Source: Symbiodinium kawagutii (taxonomy: Eukaryota; Sar; Dinophyceae; Suessiales; Symbiodiniaceae). From it: DNA of 64,000 bases. The stretch's first letter is position 1. Each line of letters begins with the position of its first letter. Below, piece by piece: positions 36,459-48,830 of the stretch. Under the pieces are notes generated by a model, which was given only the letters and a program-made list of their open reading frames with translations, had not been told where the DNA came from and did not search any database. Position numbers and translations under genes: made by a program. The stretch lies in contig VSDK01024160.1 of NCBI GenBank assembly GCA_009767595.1, forward strand, positions 712,644 through 776,643, read 5' to 3'.

Positions 36459-37452
36459 TGGTAGATGTAGCTGTACTATTCAAAAGGGGCAAAGGGAGGG
36501 CCCCCTAGTCAACGGAGTTGGTTCAGCACTAGGGTAACCACTAGTTATGGCAGATATAACTATAGTTGCACGGTTAATTGAACAACCCACCGGCCCGGCC
36601 ATGAAGCGATGCAAAACTCAGGTTCACGTCAATGTGTCAGGGAGTCTCGGTCTTCAGCGACCCTTTGGCAGAGGGAAAGCAATGTGGATTCGGTCGCTTT
36701 CCCATTCAAACACTTCCGCTTTTTGCATAGGTTTATTTGCCTACAGAATTGTCGGGGTACATTGAGCACTTATCGTCGTAGATACAGTGGTGTCGGCATC
36801 AATGATGGTTTGATTTTGGTTGGACATGGTCCACTACTTCGACCAGTACATGTTTCACTAATAGAGGTAGAATGTGCCCCATGCATTGACAGTCCCAGTG
36901 GTTACTACAGTGGATTCTTGTTTAATTCTTGGTGATATTTCAAATGGCTATAAGTCATGAGTTGAAAGGTATTACCCCTGCATAGCTGACTACGAATGAT
37001 CAATAGCTTACCAATAGCAAAAAAAAGTTGATGGGACTACCGGACTACCCAGTACAACAATCCACCGTACTGGCCGTCATTATCCGTCATGCCCCACCAT
37101 TGACCACCGGTAACAAGCATCAAGCATCACGACGAGTCAACCATTAACCAATCGTTATTCACCACACTTTCCAATCACTTTCCACCACGTTTCGCTTTCA
37201 GCCAGCAGTTGATTTTACCATAACTGGCTGTTGGTTGGGAGCGATGAGCTTCACCAGGGGTTCCCACACAGGGGTAGATTTGGAGCTACCAGGAGGGTTC
37301 TAACCAAATGTTAGTTGAAATCCACACAAATTTAATTTGTTAGTTAAGCTCAAAACTAGAACTCCAAGTGATGGTTCTAACCATCAATTCCTGATGATTT
37401 TGCTTAGAACCTTCATTAACCTGAGCAGTTACTGGTTCTCACTATAGATGAC

Positions 37453-37550
37453 TGGCTGGTGGTTTCAAACATTTCTTATTTTCCCTAGTGGTTATTAACA
37501 ATTGGTTGGTTGACCAAATATTTTTCAGAAGGGTTGAAACCACCAACCAG
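37453..37550. mobile_element. Introner-like TIR element, family A
   Basis: Starts GGCTGGTGGTTTCAAACAT and ends GGTTGAAACCACCAACCAG. It includes TTTTCCCTAGTGGTTATTAA and TTGGTTGGTTGACCAAATAT, close to a family consensus. Confidence 0.8.
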
Positions 37551-38789
37551 ATACTTATATCACCATAGTGATGGTTATGCCTATTAATGATGGTTATAGC
37601 CGTTATAGCCATTAAGATTTCATGATCCATTAACCTATAGATGAAGGTCACCAGTCCCTGCGAAATGCATCATGAAATGCATCACCCTGGCGGCTCAGAG
37701 GCTGAACCCAGGAGAACATGATGGCCTGGCTGCGGCCGCGGCAAGCTCAGCCGCAGGCAGTATGGGAGTGGGAGAAAATCAGCAATCATAGGGGATAGAA
37801 TGGCAGTCCAAAGCAACTGCCTTTGTCTCGCCCCTCAGCTAGGCTGAGGCAGATCTGATCTGAAGGCGATGGAGAGAGAGAGGGGATAGAATGGCTAATG
37901 GTTGTTGGTTAATACTAGTGATTAATGGCTAATGATCATGAGAGCTAATGATTAGCAATGGCGGTATGGCTAGAAAGAGGGACTATAATGGCTAATGATT
38001 TAGGTTAATCAGTGGTTTAACCAGTGGTTAAAGCTAGCCAGTGGCTAATTTCTCCCATGATTAGCTGGTAAGAGGGACTATAATGGCTAATGATTTAGCT
38101 TAATCAGTGGTTAATCAATGCTCAATCCGTTGTTCCTTGGGAATATAGTGCTTAAGATGCTTAAGAATGATGGGATGAGTGTTGATCAGTTGGATGGTCT
38201 ACATTCATGGACTTTGAGTTTTACTGTTTTTGGCGTGGATTTACCATAGATCCACGATAAAGTTTTAGCAGGGACCTATCAGCTACCATGTCGTGGCTGA
38301 CTGTCAGTTCAAGGAATGTTCAACCATGGCACATGCAACTCCAATATCAGGGAGCAGGCAGAATTCACAGGATAAGGGAGTTGGGTGCTTTTGGTAGCTC
38401 ATTTGAACCAAGAAAAACGTCAGATATCATTCAATCGGTTTTGATCAACCATGGAGCCGCCCGTGGTGGGATAATGATCCGCAAACCATTGTCAACCATG
38501 ATGACGTGCCCGTCATTCCCCGGATCCTCCAGCTATGGTTGGTGTCCGCAAGCGGCTTACGAACCATGAGAAATGGCCATCATCAAATTGACCCACCAAC
38601 TGTTGATGAACCATCAACCATTTGATGAATCAACCAACCACTGATGAACCTTCTCCCAAGGTTCAAGAGGCCTTGGCCAGCAGACTGCATTCTAATTGGC
38701 CGTGGTGGCTTAGCGCCTGCCTCAGCGGCGCGACTCTTCATCCCGTGGCCATGTCAAATGTCCATCACCCGGTCGGTTCGAAGGAAGAA

Positions 38790-38839
38790 GATCTACATAT
38801 ATGGGAGTCTCAGATCTTCTCGGAAGATCCCATATGTAG
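38790..38839. repeat. Imperfect hairpin
   Basis: CTACATATATGGGA pairs with TCCCATATGTAG, with a second inner pairing AGATCTTC/GAAGAT. No U-tract or gene context suggests a function. Confidence 0.5.
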
Positions 38840-41411
38840 CCGCCATCCCCAACTTTTCCAGCAAAGAACCTGTAGCGACCAGGAGGAAAAAAATATATGG
38901 AGGTTTCTCGACATGTTGTTGCCCGTAGCACCGTGGTGCATCTACTCGTTGGTTTTAACGTGTGACTGCGCGATACTGTGTGACTCATGTGTCACTGAGC
39001 CAAGCCACCAGGTTTGGATTGGCCCGTGTACCTTCTGGCCTGGTTCAGTGGCGTGCCCACAGCCTTCTGGCGGCAGCGCCGACCGCTTCGCAGTGGTGAT
39101 TGGTTGGGGATGGTGCTGTGGGTACATATGGGGTGATTTTAGATCTGAATTACACCCCTATACTTGATGGCAAATGACCAGCTATTTGAGGTACACAAAG
39201 GGTTGGTGCATTAATGTTGATCCAGCATGAATTATGAGCCATAAGAGTACTTCGGGCAATGGAATGTACCCCATAGTTTGATTATCCGAAAAGCTCGAGC
39301 AGGTCACTTGCTCACTTGGTGAGCGTTGCGAAGCCCGGCTGGCCGAAGAACCTTCCGTTGTTGCTGCCCCGAAGCGCCCAGGGGACTGCGGCCCACATGG
39401 CCCATTCCATGGTGTCGGTGAATGTACGGCCGCACTACCCTCGAGTGGACGCCTGGAACTTGGAGCGGGTTGGTGGCCTGGAGCCAGGTCCCGGTCCATC
39501 GAAAGGGGGAGCGAGGCCAGGAGCGGCCCCCAGGAGTGGTGGAACCAAATGCTAGTTGGATCTAGTTGGAACCAAATGCTAGTCAACCAGGAATTGATCG
39601 AAAAATTGCTAGTTAATGACTTACGCATTTTTTTGGAAGAAGTGGGTTGAGTGAAACATCATTATTGTTTCTACTGTTCAGCATGGGTGCATGCACGGCT
39701 GAGAATCCTCCACTTTAGGTCAGTATTCTTGAGACATGTTAGTTAGTTCGTGAATCTCAAGTAGTTCTGATGGTAGGTTCCTGAATGAAAGGGGGGCATG
39801 CATTTGTAAATTTCAAGGTGTTCCTCCAAGTCTACCTGGATGAAGCTTGCAACAGCTGCCCCTTTTTTATGTTTTGATCGTTGATTGGATAGAGCATCAT
39901 GGGGCCAGCTGTGTTGTTCAATGGTCAGTTAAGTGGCGCTTAATGTGAACGATATTTTTCCGAAAGGAGCCTGCGAGAGGCAAATAGTTAGTGACAAAAA
40001 GGGCTGGAACTAATCCGTCAAAACTGCCCAATGAGTGGTGCAGTCCTGATTCTGACCCTTAACAGTATGATAGATGCGTTCATTTTTTGGTTGCTTACAT
40101 GTTTGACCCGGCGGGTGTGTATGTTCGCTCGTACATACGTGGGTTTTCCTGCACCCTTAGCGCGAAGCACCAACAGCACACCGTTGCTTTCTAGCATTTA
40201 CATACGTTTCTTCATGTTTGCTTGTTGAGCAAACTAAGTCCACATAAATGCTCACATAGTCTAAAAGTATCGCTGATTCCTGTGGTTTTCTTTGTTTAAA
40301 TCTTACGCGCTTACACATGCGCATTTGTATACGTGTTCTCTTTATTGTTTCGGCAAGGCATTCATTCATATTTTTTACATGTAAGCATTTCAACGCACGT
40401 GCGAATGGAGGATGCTGGAGACACAAGAAAACTTTTACATACCACGTAGATCTAGACCCTGCAGGCATTCACTTTTTCAAACAACATATATTGACTCAGC
40501 TGCATATATGTATCCACGTGTTTGTTCCCTGCATCATCAAGAACGCATCAATTACCTTGTTGTTGGCTTCGGGTGGCCACGAGCCGCTGCTAAGGTTTGG
40601 TCGCGCGTTGGGGGAATGGCTGATGTGGCTGTGCCGGCTGGGCAAGAAGCCGTGGCCTTCATTCCCGACGATTTACCTGGTGGGTCGGGTGCCCCGCGGT
40701 GCACTGTGGTGCCCCATTACGGCAATGCTGATGTTAACCCACCCCCCTTGCAGGCACCAAATCTTGGTGTATTTTTCAGGTTTCGATATTCTGGAGGGTG
40801 CGTTGGTGGATCGCACATTTGGTAGGGATTGTAGCCAGCCTTGGGAAAAATCCGGAGCTGAAACGGCGTCTCCGGCCGTCATGAGTACAGTACGGCTGGA
40901 TTCTTAGATCGTGGCTTCGAAACTGCCAGTGGAGGTACGTGGAAGGTATGTGGTTTTGCCAGCTGAGTTGTAGATTTGTTGGGTTTTCTCACCCATACCA
41001 GAGCATTCAAGCACGGAGTATATGAACGATCAATCATATAAGCGACAAGTGTGTGATTGTCATGCGATTACAGATTATCCGCTTTTTCCTACGATGAGGA
41101 TCCACGGGGGGTTCCTAGTTTGCATGTACCCCACGTCAGCCACATTGTGCTCAGGGCCTGTCAAGGCTGCAGCGTCAGGAACTTGCAAGTGTTGGCAGCC
41201 CGGCATCCCAGCTATTTGCGGCCTGCTGATGGTTGTTGGCTGGTGGGGAAATTGTAAGCTGCAGGTGCTTTTGGACCAGGTGTTGACAAACAACGGCCAA
41301 GCATTTCGGAGGGGTCCTGAGGCTAGTGATGGAATGTGGGAATTCTGACAATCAGCTAGACTGCAGGCCTCTCTGAGCTGCAAAGTGAGATAAATTTCAC
41401 CGTTGGATTCA

Positions 41412-41536
41412 TATGGCTGTGGGTCAAAACCCCGTACCCCTGGTTCCCCTATCATTAACCATCGTTTTCCCTATGAAATGGTTAGCTATTATCCCCCCAT
41501 AAACTTGGTTGGTTAACTGCTTGACCCATAGCCATA
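41412..41536. mobile_element. Short TIR element, family B, inverse orientation
   Basis: Starts TATGGCTGTGGGTCAAAACC and ends TGCTTGACCCATAGCCATA. Interior GTACCCCTGGTTCCCCTATC is the complement of the word seen in the + oriented copies. Confidence 0.75.
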
Positions 41537-42559
41537 AAACTGATCCGATGATCGGCCTGTGATTTGCGCATGTTCTACGTGTCTCCAACCTTTTGGAGGT
41601 GCATCCGGCCATCGGTGCAGAAGAGGTGGATCCCGAAGGACAGCAGCGGTCGCGTCCATAGGCAGGTCCTACCACGTGGGATTTGCTCCAGGGACATCTC
41701 TCAGATCATTCAAATGCTTCAAGTTTCAGCGAGGTGTATGGGATATTGCACTTAAGTCATGTTCAATATGGTTGCTTCGGAAAGTGATGCATCTTCCATT
41801 TTCCTGGATCATCACGGACACAAGGCGTTTGCTTTTGGGTGCTGTAGTAAGATCAATTACTTGCTGTTGCTCTCCTCCCAGCAGCTGAGTGGTTCGACGT
41901 GTGCGGGGTGCGTTGTCTAGCATGGCAGGGTAGACATGAACACTTGCCATGTTTTGGGTTGATTAGTTCATCATGCTATATCATTCTGATCCGAATCATC
42001 ACCATCCTTACCATCATGCAATCATCAAAAACAATCCCGTTTGTTTTATCTCAACTGCATTTGGTATCAATCACCAACCGCGCTGCTGGTGGTCAATCAT
42101 CGTCGTCGTCGTCGTCGTCATCATCATCATCATCAACCCTCACTACGCCTCAACAATAATGACGAATTCATCAATCATGAGATCCCAGCCATCATTATGG
42201 TTTCCCTAGTTGTGGCTGGTGGTTTAGCCGTGACATCCCCAAGCAAACGTCAACTATAGTCAACATTGCAAGCCGCAACGAAACACCAGCAATTCTTAAC
42301 ATTGATTTACCATCATGAGCCATCAGCTAACCCTCATCAAACCATAATATCTCATCAATCCCCAGGTTTTTTTGTTGCTTAGCCTCTGGCAACCTAACCT
42401 GGCAGGTCACAATCACCATAGGGATTATAAGGGAAACCCAGCCGGAAACCCTCAGAAACCACCATATGTTACGAGAAAATCCAGCTGGAAACCCGCATAA
42501 ACCAGCTATTTCTATGGTAGATTCCTCATCCATCAGCCATTGCATCACTCCCTGGCGCC

Positions 42560-43198
42560 ATGTTCCGCTTCGCCGCCTCCCTGCGCCCCGGGCTGGGCGC
42601 CGCCGGTGCAGCCGGCGCAGCCGCCGCCTTGCTGGGCGGCTGGGTTGCCAAGCCCAGCTGCTGCGAAGGACGAAGGAGCTGAGAGGAGGAGAGGTTCAAT
42701 GGTTGATGTGGTTGCTCCTCGTATCAAGCGTGATGATTAACGGTTAACCATTATGGTAAATCATCATTATGATTTGGTTGATGACTATGAGTTTACGTTA
42801 ATGGTTGATGTGGTTGCATGATGAATTTGGTTTATTAATGGTTGATTGATTGTTAATTTGGGTTATTATTGAGTACTGATAATGATCATGGTTTAATGGT
42901 TGATGGTGATTATAGAAGAAGCTCCTCGTGGTTCGCAGCAGATGTTGGTTTGTTGGTTTAATAGAGGAGGTTTATTGTTGGTGAATTTGGGTTAATGGTC
43001 AATTTTGGTTCAACCATAGCAACCATTAAACCATGATTTGTTGGAGATTTAGTGGTATGATGATGAACTTGGTTTAATGGTTGGGTCATGGTTGATGAAT
43101 GGTTGGTTTTGTTGTTGGTTAATGGTGGGTTTAAGGATTGATATTGTTTTGATGATTGTTGTGGTTCTTGAATAGGGTGTATTTTGCTGGTGATTGAC

Positions 43199-43251
<53 letters not shown>

Positions 43252-45508
43252 CGATCATTCATGGTCCTTGATGATTAGCGAGCAGGCGCAGCCTTCAGAT
43301 CGCATGCCAATGTGAAAACACTTATTGATCATTATGATGTCCATAGATGTTAACGCTTGTGGGTTCTGGCAGCGAATGGTGACTGCTTACTCAATTTGCT
43401 ACAGTAGCGGAACGGTGGATTTGTTAGTGGACAGATGGGTCACCAGCTGTGTAAAGTGAGTATTTGGCTTGATGAGTCGACCACACGCAGATGATTATTT
43501 TGCCGAGTGGCTACGTTTTTTTTTGAGGGTGAACTATTTTGTAATATGGTAATTCGTCGAAACCATCATAAAACCAACAAGTTGGTTGGTTGCAACCATC
43601 AATTCGTTTGGGGTGGAAACCGTCTTGGATGACGGGTGGTCCCAAATTCTCAGGGATCCTGGAGGAAACTGACAGTGGCAGAGTTGCTGGCTCTGAAGGG
43701 CAAGCGGCAGATCGTGTTGACCACTGCCTTTGATGAATGGACTGCGCGAGCGGCAGAGCAGGCGGCTCCCGGGCTGGAGATGCGCGGCAGCAGCTTAAAC
43801 ATCTTAAACTCAACCCACTCGCCACTTTTCATGACTTGAACAACTGTGCCACCTGCATTTGAGATTGATTTATTAAGATGGTCAGCTAGCCTTGAAGCAT
43901 TTAGCATGCGAAATGTCACCGGTATCCGACTCCTTCGCTCCATTGCCTGGTGTCAACACCCCCCACTAACAGAGCCCAAGGCACTTGATACCTCCGTAGG
44001 TCTCCCATAGCTACACCCCACTGACAGGTGTATCCTTAGATTGTTTGGAGCGTTGCTCGCCATAGCGTCATGGTTAACCACCAGCTGGATCCAAGTGGCT
44101 GGGGGGCTGGTGTGGACATGATCGTGGCCTGGGGCAGTTGTCAGGAGCATAGCAAGTTCGTGGTGGAGGCCGTACGCCGCGGAGCCCCCAACACGTTGAT
44201 CGGCACGGGGATCAACCCTGGCGCCTACGAAGCTTGACATGTTCAGCAGCTTGGGGGTTGGGTCACGTTGCTTGGGTGTTGAGTTGGTTGGCTTTGGTTG
44301 GGTGGTTGATATCTTGGTTCTTCTTTGTTGGCTGGCTGGTTGTTTTTTGGTTCCGCAACTTTCGGCTTCTTAGAATCAGCCCAGAGGAATATTGATGTCA
44401 TGGTGTTTTTGGTGTTTCAACACGTTACGTTTGTTTCATAGATTGCGAGCTTGTGAGGGTAAGGGAGAGGATCGGTGTTGCTGGGTTGTTGCAGACGCAC
44501 AAATGCCGCTGGTTGACATAGGAAAGCCAAGAGAATGCGCTAAAGCTTGCCAATGAAATGCGGGCTGCTGGCACAGACATCATTTATTGCTCTGGCCTGG
44601 TTCCAGAGAAGTTTGCAGGATTGGCACGGTCACTTGTCACAAGGGCGGCACCGGTAGTAGCCGTGTTGGGTTGGCGGTGGTATGCTACGGCACTTGGGAG
44701 CACTTGGGATTGCCATCGGTTCGCCCGATCCAGCTAGGTTACATGGCTTGGTCACGCGGCTTGACTTGGGCTGATTATCCACTAGGAGGAGCAACTCACT
44801 CTAGCAGTAGCCAACACCGGGTGACAAATGGCTTACAGCAACCATAGACTATCCAGCTACCATATACCACGATGATGCACGATGTTCCATTTCTACGGTT
44901 GCCTATGGATAAAGGATGGTCTTCCACCTGGTTCGCATGAATCCTATCGAGTTAAACTGAATTTTCACAGATTTCCGGATGCTTTTGGAATCCTCATTGG
45001 TGGGAAGGCCTCTCAAAGTGTCTTGTTTCCAGCCTCAGGCAGCACTTTCCGTGTTGTGGCCATGTTGGCTACCTGCCGGTGAACAACACCTGGTATGGTG
45101 GTCCTCGTGGTGTGGGCAAGACCGCCGTAGAGGCCAAGAAGGTCTACGACGACGTGATGGCTCTGGAGGCTGCTGGTTGCATCGCAGTGGAGATGGAGTG
45201 CGTGCCAGACAAGGCCCTGGTCTCAGATGTCCAATGCTGGTTGTTTCTTTCTCAATGATTGGTTAGTGTTCAGCTATGTTCAGCTTGTTTTTTTCCAGCA
45301 CGCCTTACAGCCGGTTCCGGTAGGTTCTCATTCAAGCATTGTTGGATTTTTTTTCTACTTGCCATATCTTGAGGTCGATATGTGCCAGTTTTTTTGAACT
45401 GCTATTGCCAGCTGTTGGGCACTGCATACACATTAGCAGGGTTTGCCGCAGGTCAACATATCAGAGAGCCACTAGAAACAGGGAAAACCGAGAGCAGGAG
45501 ACATGACT

Positions 45509-45575
<67 letters not shown>

Positions 45576-47794
45576 GAAGCTGGTGCACGTTGGTATTTTG
45601 GTTGGTGGGTGGGTAGGCCTTTGGAGCAGCGATTCCTTCCAGGGTGCGGCTCCAGGTGGCCGCTGAAATCACCAAACGGACCAGGATGCTGGTTTTTTCC
45701 ATGGGAAGCTTGGTGCAGCTGGGCCCCGGATGGTTGGCGGATCCACGGATAGCCCATCTGATGCTGATGGACCTGGAGCTATTTGGTGACTGGGAGAGCT
45801 ATGATCTCAAGATGTGATATGGTTGTACTCATGATCATGATCCAGTCAGTGCAGTGAAAGGTCCGTAATGGAACCAACTCCACTATTTGCTTCACTGGTC
45901 GGATGTTGGCCAAGGCTGGGATGGCCATGACAAAAAGGTGGCTGCAATAGGTCACAACGCGGTGCTCTACGCTTTTGCTTGCATTCAATCAAAGAAGAAC
46001 ACAGACCTTTGCCAACAACCGGTGTTAACATCCCAACGAAAATCAGAAAACCGGTTCATACCTTGGAGATGTGAACAGATGTGAACAGCAGGATGGCTCG
46101 GACTAAGCCCCATTCGCTTGGTTTGGGGTTTGGTGCTGATGACATCATGCCCAACTTTGTTTTGGTTGGGAAAAACCATCACCACTGATGATTTCTCATT
46201 CAATTTCCCACTGAACCCATCACCACCTTGACAGAATCTCTGGTTTAGTGGTGAAATTTCATGAGCAAAGAGATGGCTCAAAAAAACCTCGAGCTCTCCA
46301 ATGCCACTGTTGTTGCCCATTCCCCCTCTAGGAGCGACCCTTGTTACTCTATTTGGCTTCAAATCCTGGCGTATATTACATGTGTTCAATAACTGGGTAT
46401 ATAACTAACTTTTGTTTACATAATTTTGGAACACGCATGAATTGAAACTGGTTCCCTTTTTCACGGGAATGAACAATATCTCCAAGGATAATTAATTCGG
46501 ATTGAGATGAGCCCATTTCAATATTTACAGATGTATAAAACATCATACATATATATTCATCTATGTTAAAATAATTTAAAATAGATAGATAAATAGATAA
46601 ATATATATATATATAATATATAAATATATTTATTTATCTATGCACAACGTACATTTATTGAAATATAAAGGTTTGTTACTTAAATTTATTAAACAATATG
46701 TAGAAAGACAATCATACTTATACCTACATGCATCGTATATTCGCGATTGGCTCTCAGGCAGCGGTGCCCATTGCGATGGCCAGTTCATCTTCTCCGAGGA
46801 CCTCCTGGGCACCAACGTGGGGCGCTATCCGCGGCACTCCATCGCGTACGTGGCTGGCCGGCGTCAGATGTGGCATTGGCCTTGGCCTTGGTTCACCCAC
46901 CAATCGCCAACTGTATGAAGATTTCTCAATATAGGGAATCCTCCCAAAAATGGTGGTTTTACTACTATAAATGACTAATAGTGGATGATTTGGGGGCACC
47001 CCTATTTTTAGAAACTAGCATGTAGTTGTGTGGGTTTGAAAGATGTAGTGGCTGGTGGATTAGCGGGCGTCAATAGATGTGAATGGAGCGTTTTTTTCCG
47101 GCTGCTTAACACTCCTGGAATACAAACAACCTTGCCAATTCACAGTGCGGCCCAACTCTGGAATAATGCAGATCAAAGATCTCAGATATTGGCATTTTGC
47201 TTCTGTTTTCACAATTAACAAATTCAACAAATAGTGACTCATAACCAATAATTACATCTTTAAGAGGATAGTATCATGACAACAAAAAACTATGAACACC
47301 AATAACGAAAGACAGTCGCAACAGCAAATGGCCAATCCGGACATACATCAAAAGCCCACCCTGCTTGTAATTGAGGTGACCTGAGGAAGCATGAAGCATG
47401 CATCGCAGACGTTCTTTTTGCACCCCATTTCAAGGGCCCATGTGCACCAGTTTGCTGGCAAATCTATCAGTGTCGTAAGAAATGGCAAACCTGAAGAATC
47501 TTCCCTTTGGTTTTTGGCAAGCCCGCAGCTGGTTGATCTGAAAGAAAACCACGAAACATAGAACATTAAACAAAACATGCGTGAGAATGATTGAATTTAA
47601 AACATAAGTCTGTCATTTTCCTCCTTAGATTCCCTTCAACCAAATCGTATTTGAAACCAGCCCGCCACCCGTGGCATGGCCGATAGGCCAAGCTCATGAC
47701 TGATGCTGTGGATGCCTTGAAGCAGTTTTGCCAAGACGTTGCAAGCGGTGCGTATCCCGAGGCAGGCATTGAACGGGGGCGCCCAAGGTGTTGA
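42560..47794 (+). CDS. PanB-fold protein (ketopantoate hydroxymethyltransferase-like), 8 exons
   Basis: Exons: 42560-about 42669, 43654-43757, 44096-44231, 44522-44628, 45039-45213, 45656-45704, 46758-46849, 47687-47794 (stop TGA). Phase agrees at every junction from exon 2 on. Canonical PanB makes ketopantoate for pantothenate and coenzyme A synthesis. Family marks in order: LTVAELLALKGKRQIVLTTA, FDEWTARAADG, AGVDMIVAWGSC, AVRRGAPNTLIG, EMRAAGTDIIYCSG, CCGHVGYLP, VMALEAAGCIAVEMECVPDK, AAEITKRTRMLVFSMGSG, CDGQFIFSEDLLG and DALKQFCQDVASGAYPEAG. The motif that holds the first metal-binding Asp in PanB (VGDS) reads AWGS here, and the second (LLADLPF type) reads LIGTGIN, so both ligands look lost, while the late Glu of ECVP and the GHxG histidine are kept. 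The chemistry may therefore differ. Exon 1 (MFRFAASLRPGLGAAGAAGA and on) has an Arg/Ala-rich organelle-targeting look; its link to exon 2 is inferred from position and a possible GA donor. Introns are GC-AG (three), GT-AG (two) and GA-AG (one) among those resolved. Confidence 0.87.
43198..43252. repeat. (TGA)n trinucleotide array in intron 1 of the PanB-like gene
   Basis: About 17 copies of GAT/TGA within a TTGGTT/ATGGTT-rich intron. Open-frame runs of Ile or Asp across it are artefacts. Confidence 0.9.
45511..45574. repeat. (CAT)n trinucleotide array in intron 5 of the PanB-like gene
   Basis: About 21 perfect CAT copies. The His, Asp and Met runs that it produces in different frames are not coding. 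Confidence 0.95.
46925..47017. mobile_element. Short TIR element, family C, in intron 7 of the PanB-like gene
   Basis: Contains TTTCTCAATATAGGGAATCC at one end and GGGGCACCCCTATTTTTAGA at the other. It shares CTACTATAAATGACTAATAG and TGGATGATTTGGGG with the 61749 copy. Confidence 0.65.
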
Positions 47795-47892
47795 GATGCG
47801 AGAGCAGCGCAAGTGTTTCATCATGCTGAAACATTGCTATGTGGCAGCTACACGTGCACCTTCCAGCCGGGATGATGACAACTTATTCTCTT

Positions 47893-48312
47893 CCCCTAAT
47901 ACTAAAACCCCCTCAGAATAATAAGCACAGTGACCTACAGTATATTTTTTAATGAGGGGGCATTTAGGATAAAGAAAGACACAATTGAATGTAAAAGTTA
48001 CATAAACATCCTTAGACAAGTTCAATCAAAATCCTTTTTAGATAATATTGAAAATGTTGCTGAAATTTAGATTTCAAAGTTAACCCCGACCAATTAATTA
48101 AACATGCTTGATAGTAAAAGCACAAACAATTGATTTCCAGATCAAAAAGGCTTTTTTGTCATTCTTTTACAAACATTACTAAGGATTGGATTTCGAAGTT
48201 TACCCCTAGTAATTCATTAACATTCCTTAATAGTCATAGATAGCTATTCATTTCAAAGCAGACCCTTAATGATAGATATTCAGGATCAAGTTTTTCTAAG
48301 TATTAGGGGGTA
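47893..48312. mobile_element. Possible AT-rich TIR element
   Basis: Starts CCCCTAATACTAAAACCCC and ends AAGTATTAGGGGG, an inverted match of about 11-12 bp enclosing about 420 bp of AT-rich, non-coding sequence with internal near-repeats of TTTCAAAG/AGTTAACCCC and TTCGAAGTTTACCCC. No transposase. Confidence 0.4.
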
Positions 48313-48739
48313 AAAGCCCTTCTGGAATGAATGTGTTTTCCTATTGATTTTCAATTGCCACGATTGAAAAGGCAATCAAAATTCGAAACACAAATCCGGA
48401 ATTCCACTTCTTTTTTTAATTTGGGGGGTTTTAGCCATTTAAAGAGCTAAGATAAGAACCCCAGGGCTGGGCAATTGTGGAAATGGTGAGCATCGGTCAC
48501 CAGCCAAAGGTGCACACGGTCACAGTATGATCAGAACCGTCGTTAATTATATTCCCAGAGTCGCGGGTGGCCGTTTGTCTTCACAGTAGTTGTTACATTT
48601 ATGTCCTATAAACTAAGTACTGTCTTCATCCGCTATTAGTAGACTCTGATGTTTGTTAAAACATGAAATAACTGTCTTCACAGTAGTTGGACGGAATTCA
48701 TGGCCCTCAGATGAGTTTTTTGTTTGGCCATGACACTCA

Positions 48740-48830
48740 TGGGACTTGCGGCCGCGAGGCAAGGCATTGCATCAAGATCAAGGAGGAGGAATTTGCTGCC
48801 TTTCTGCGAAGCATCGACGCCAACTCCTGA
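48740..48830 (+). CDS. Possible terminal exon, unrecognised
   Basis: The + frame reads REARHCIKIKEEEFAAFLRS then IDANS and two stops (TGA TAG) at 48828-48833. An AG lies directly before the ATCAAGGAGG start. The helical, EF-hand-like wording is suggestive only; no upstream exon was found. Confidence 0.25.

Noticed and set aside
45461-45757. ORFs with long His, Asp or Met runs, also at 43049-43258, 54728-55114 and 57558-58378
   Set aside because: They are trinucleotide arrays read in different frames; the flanks do not form a consistent protein.
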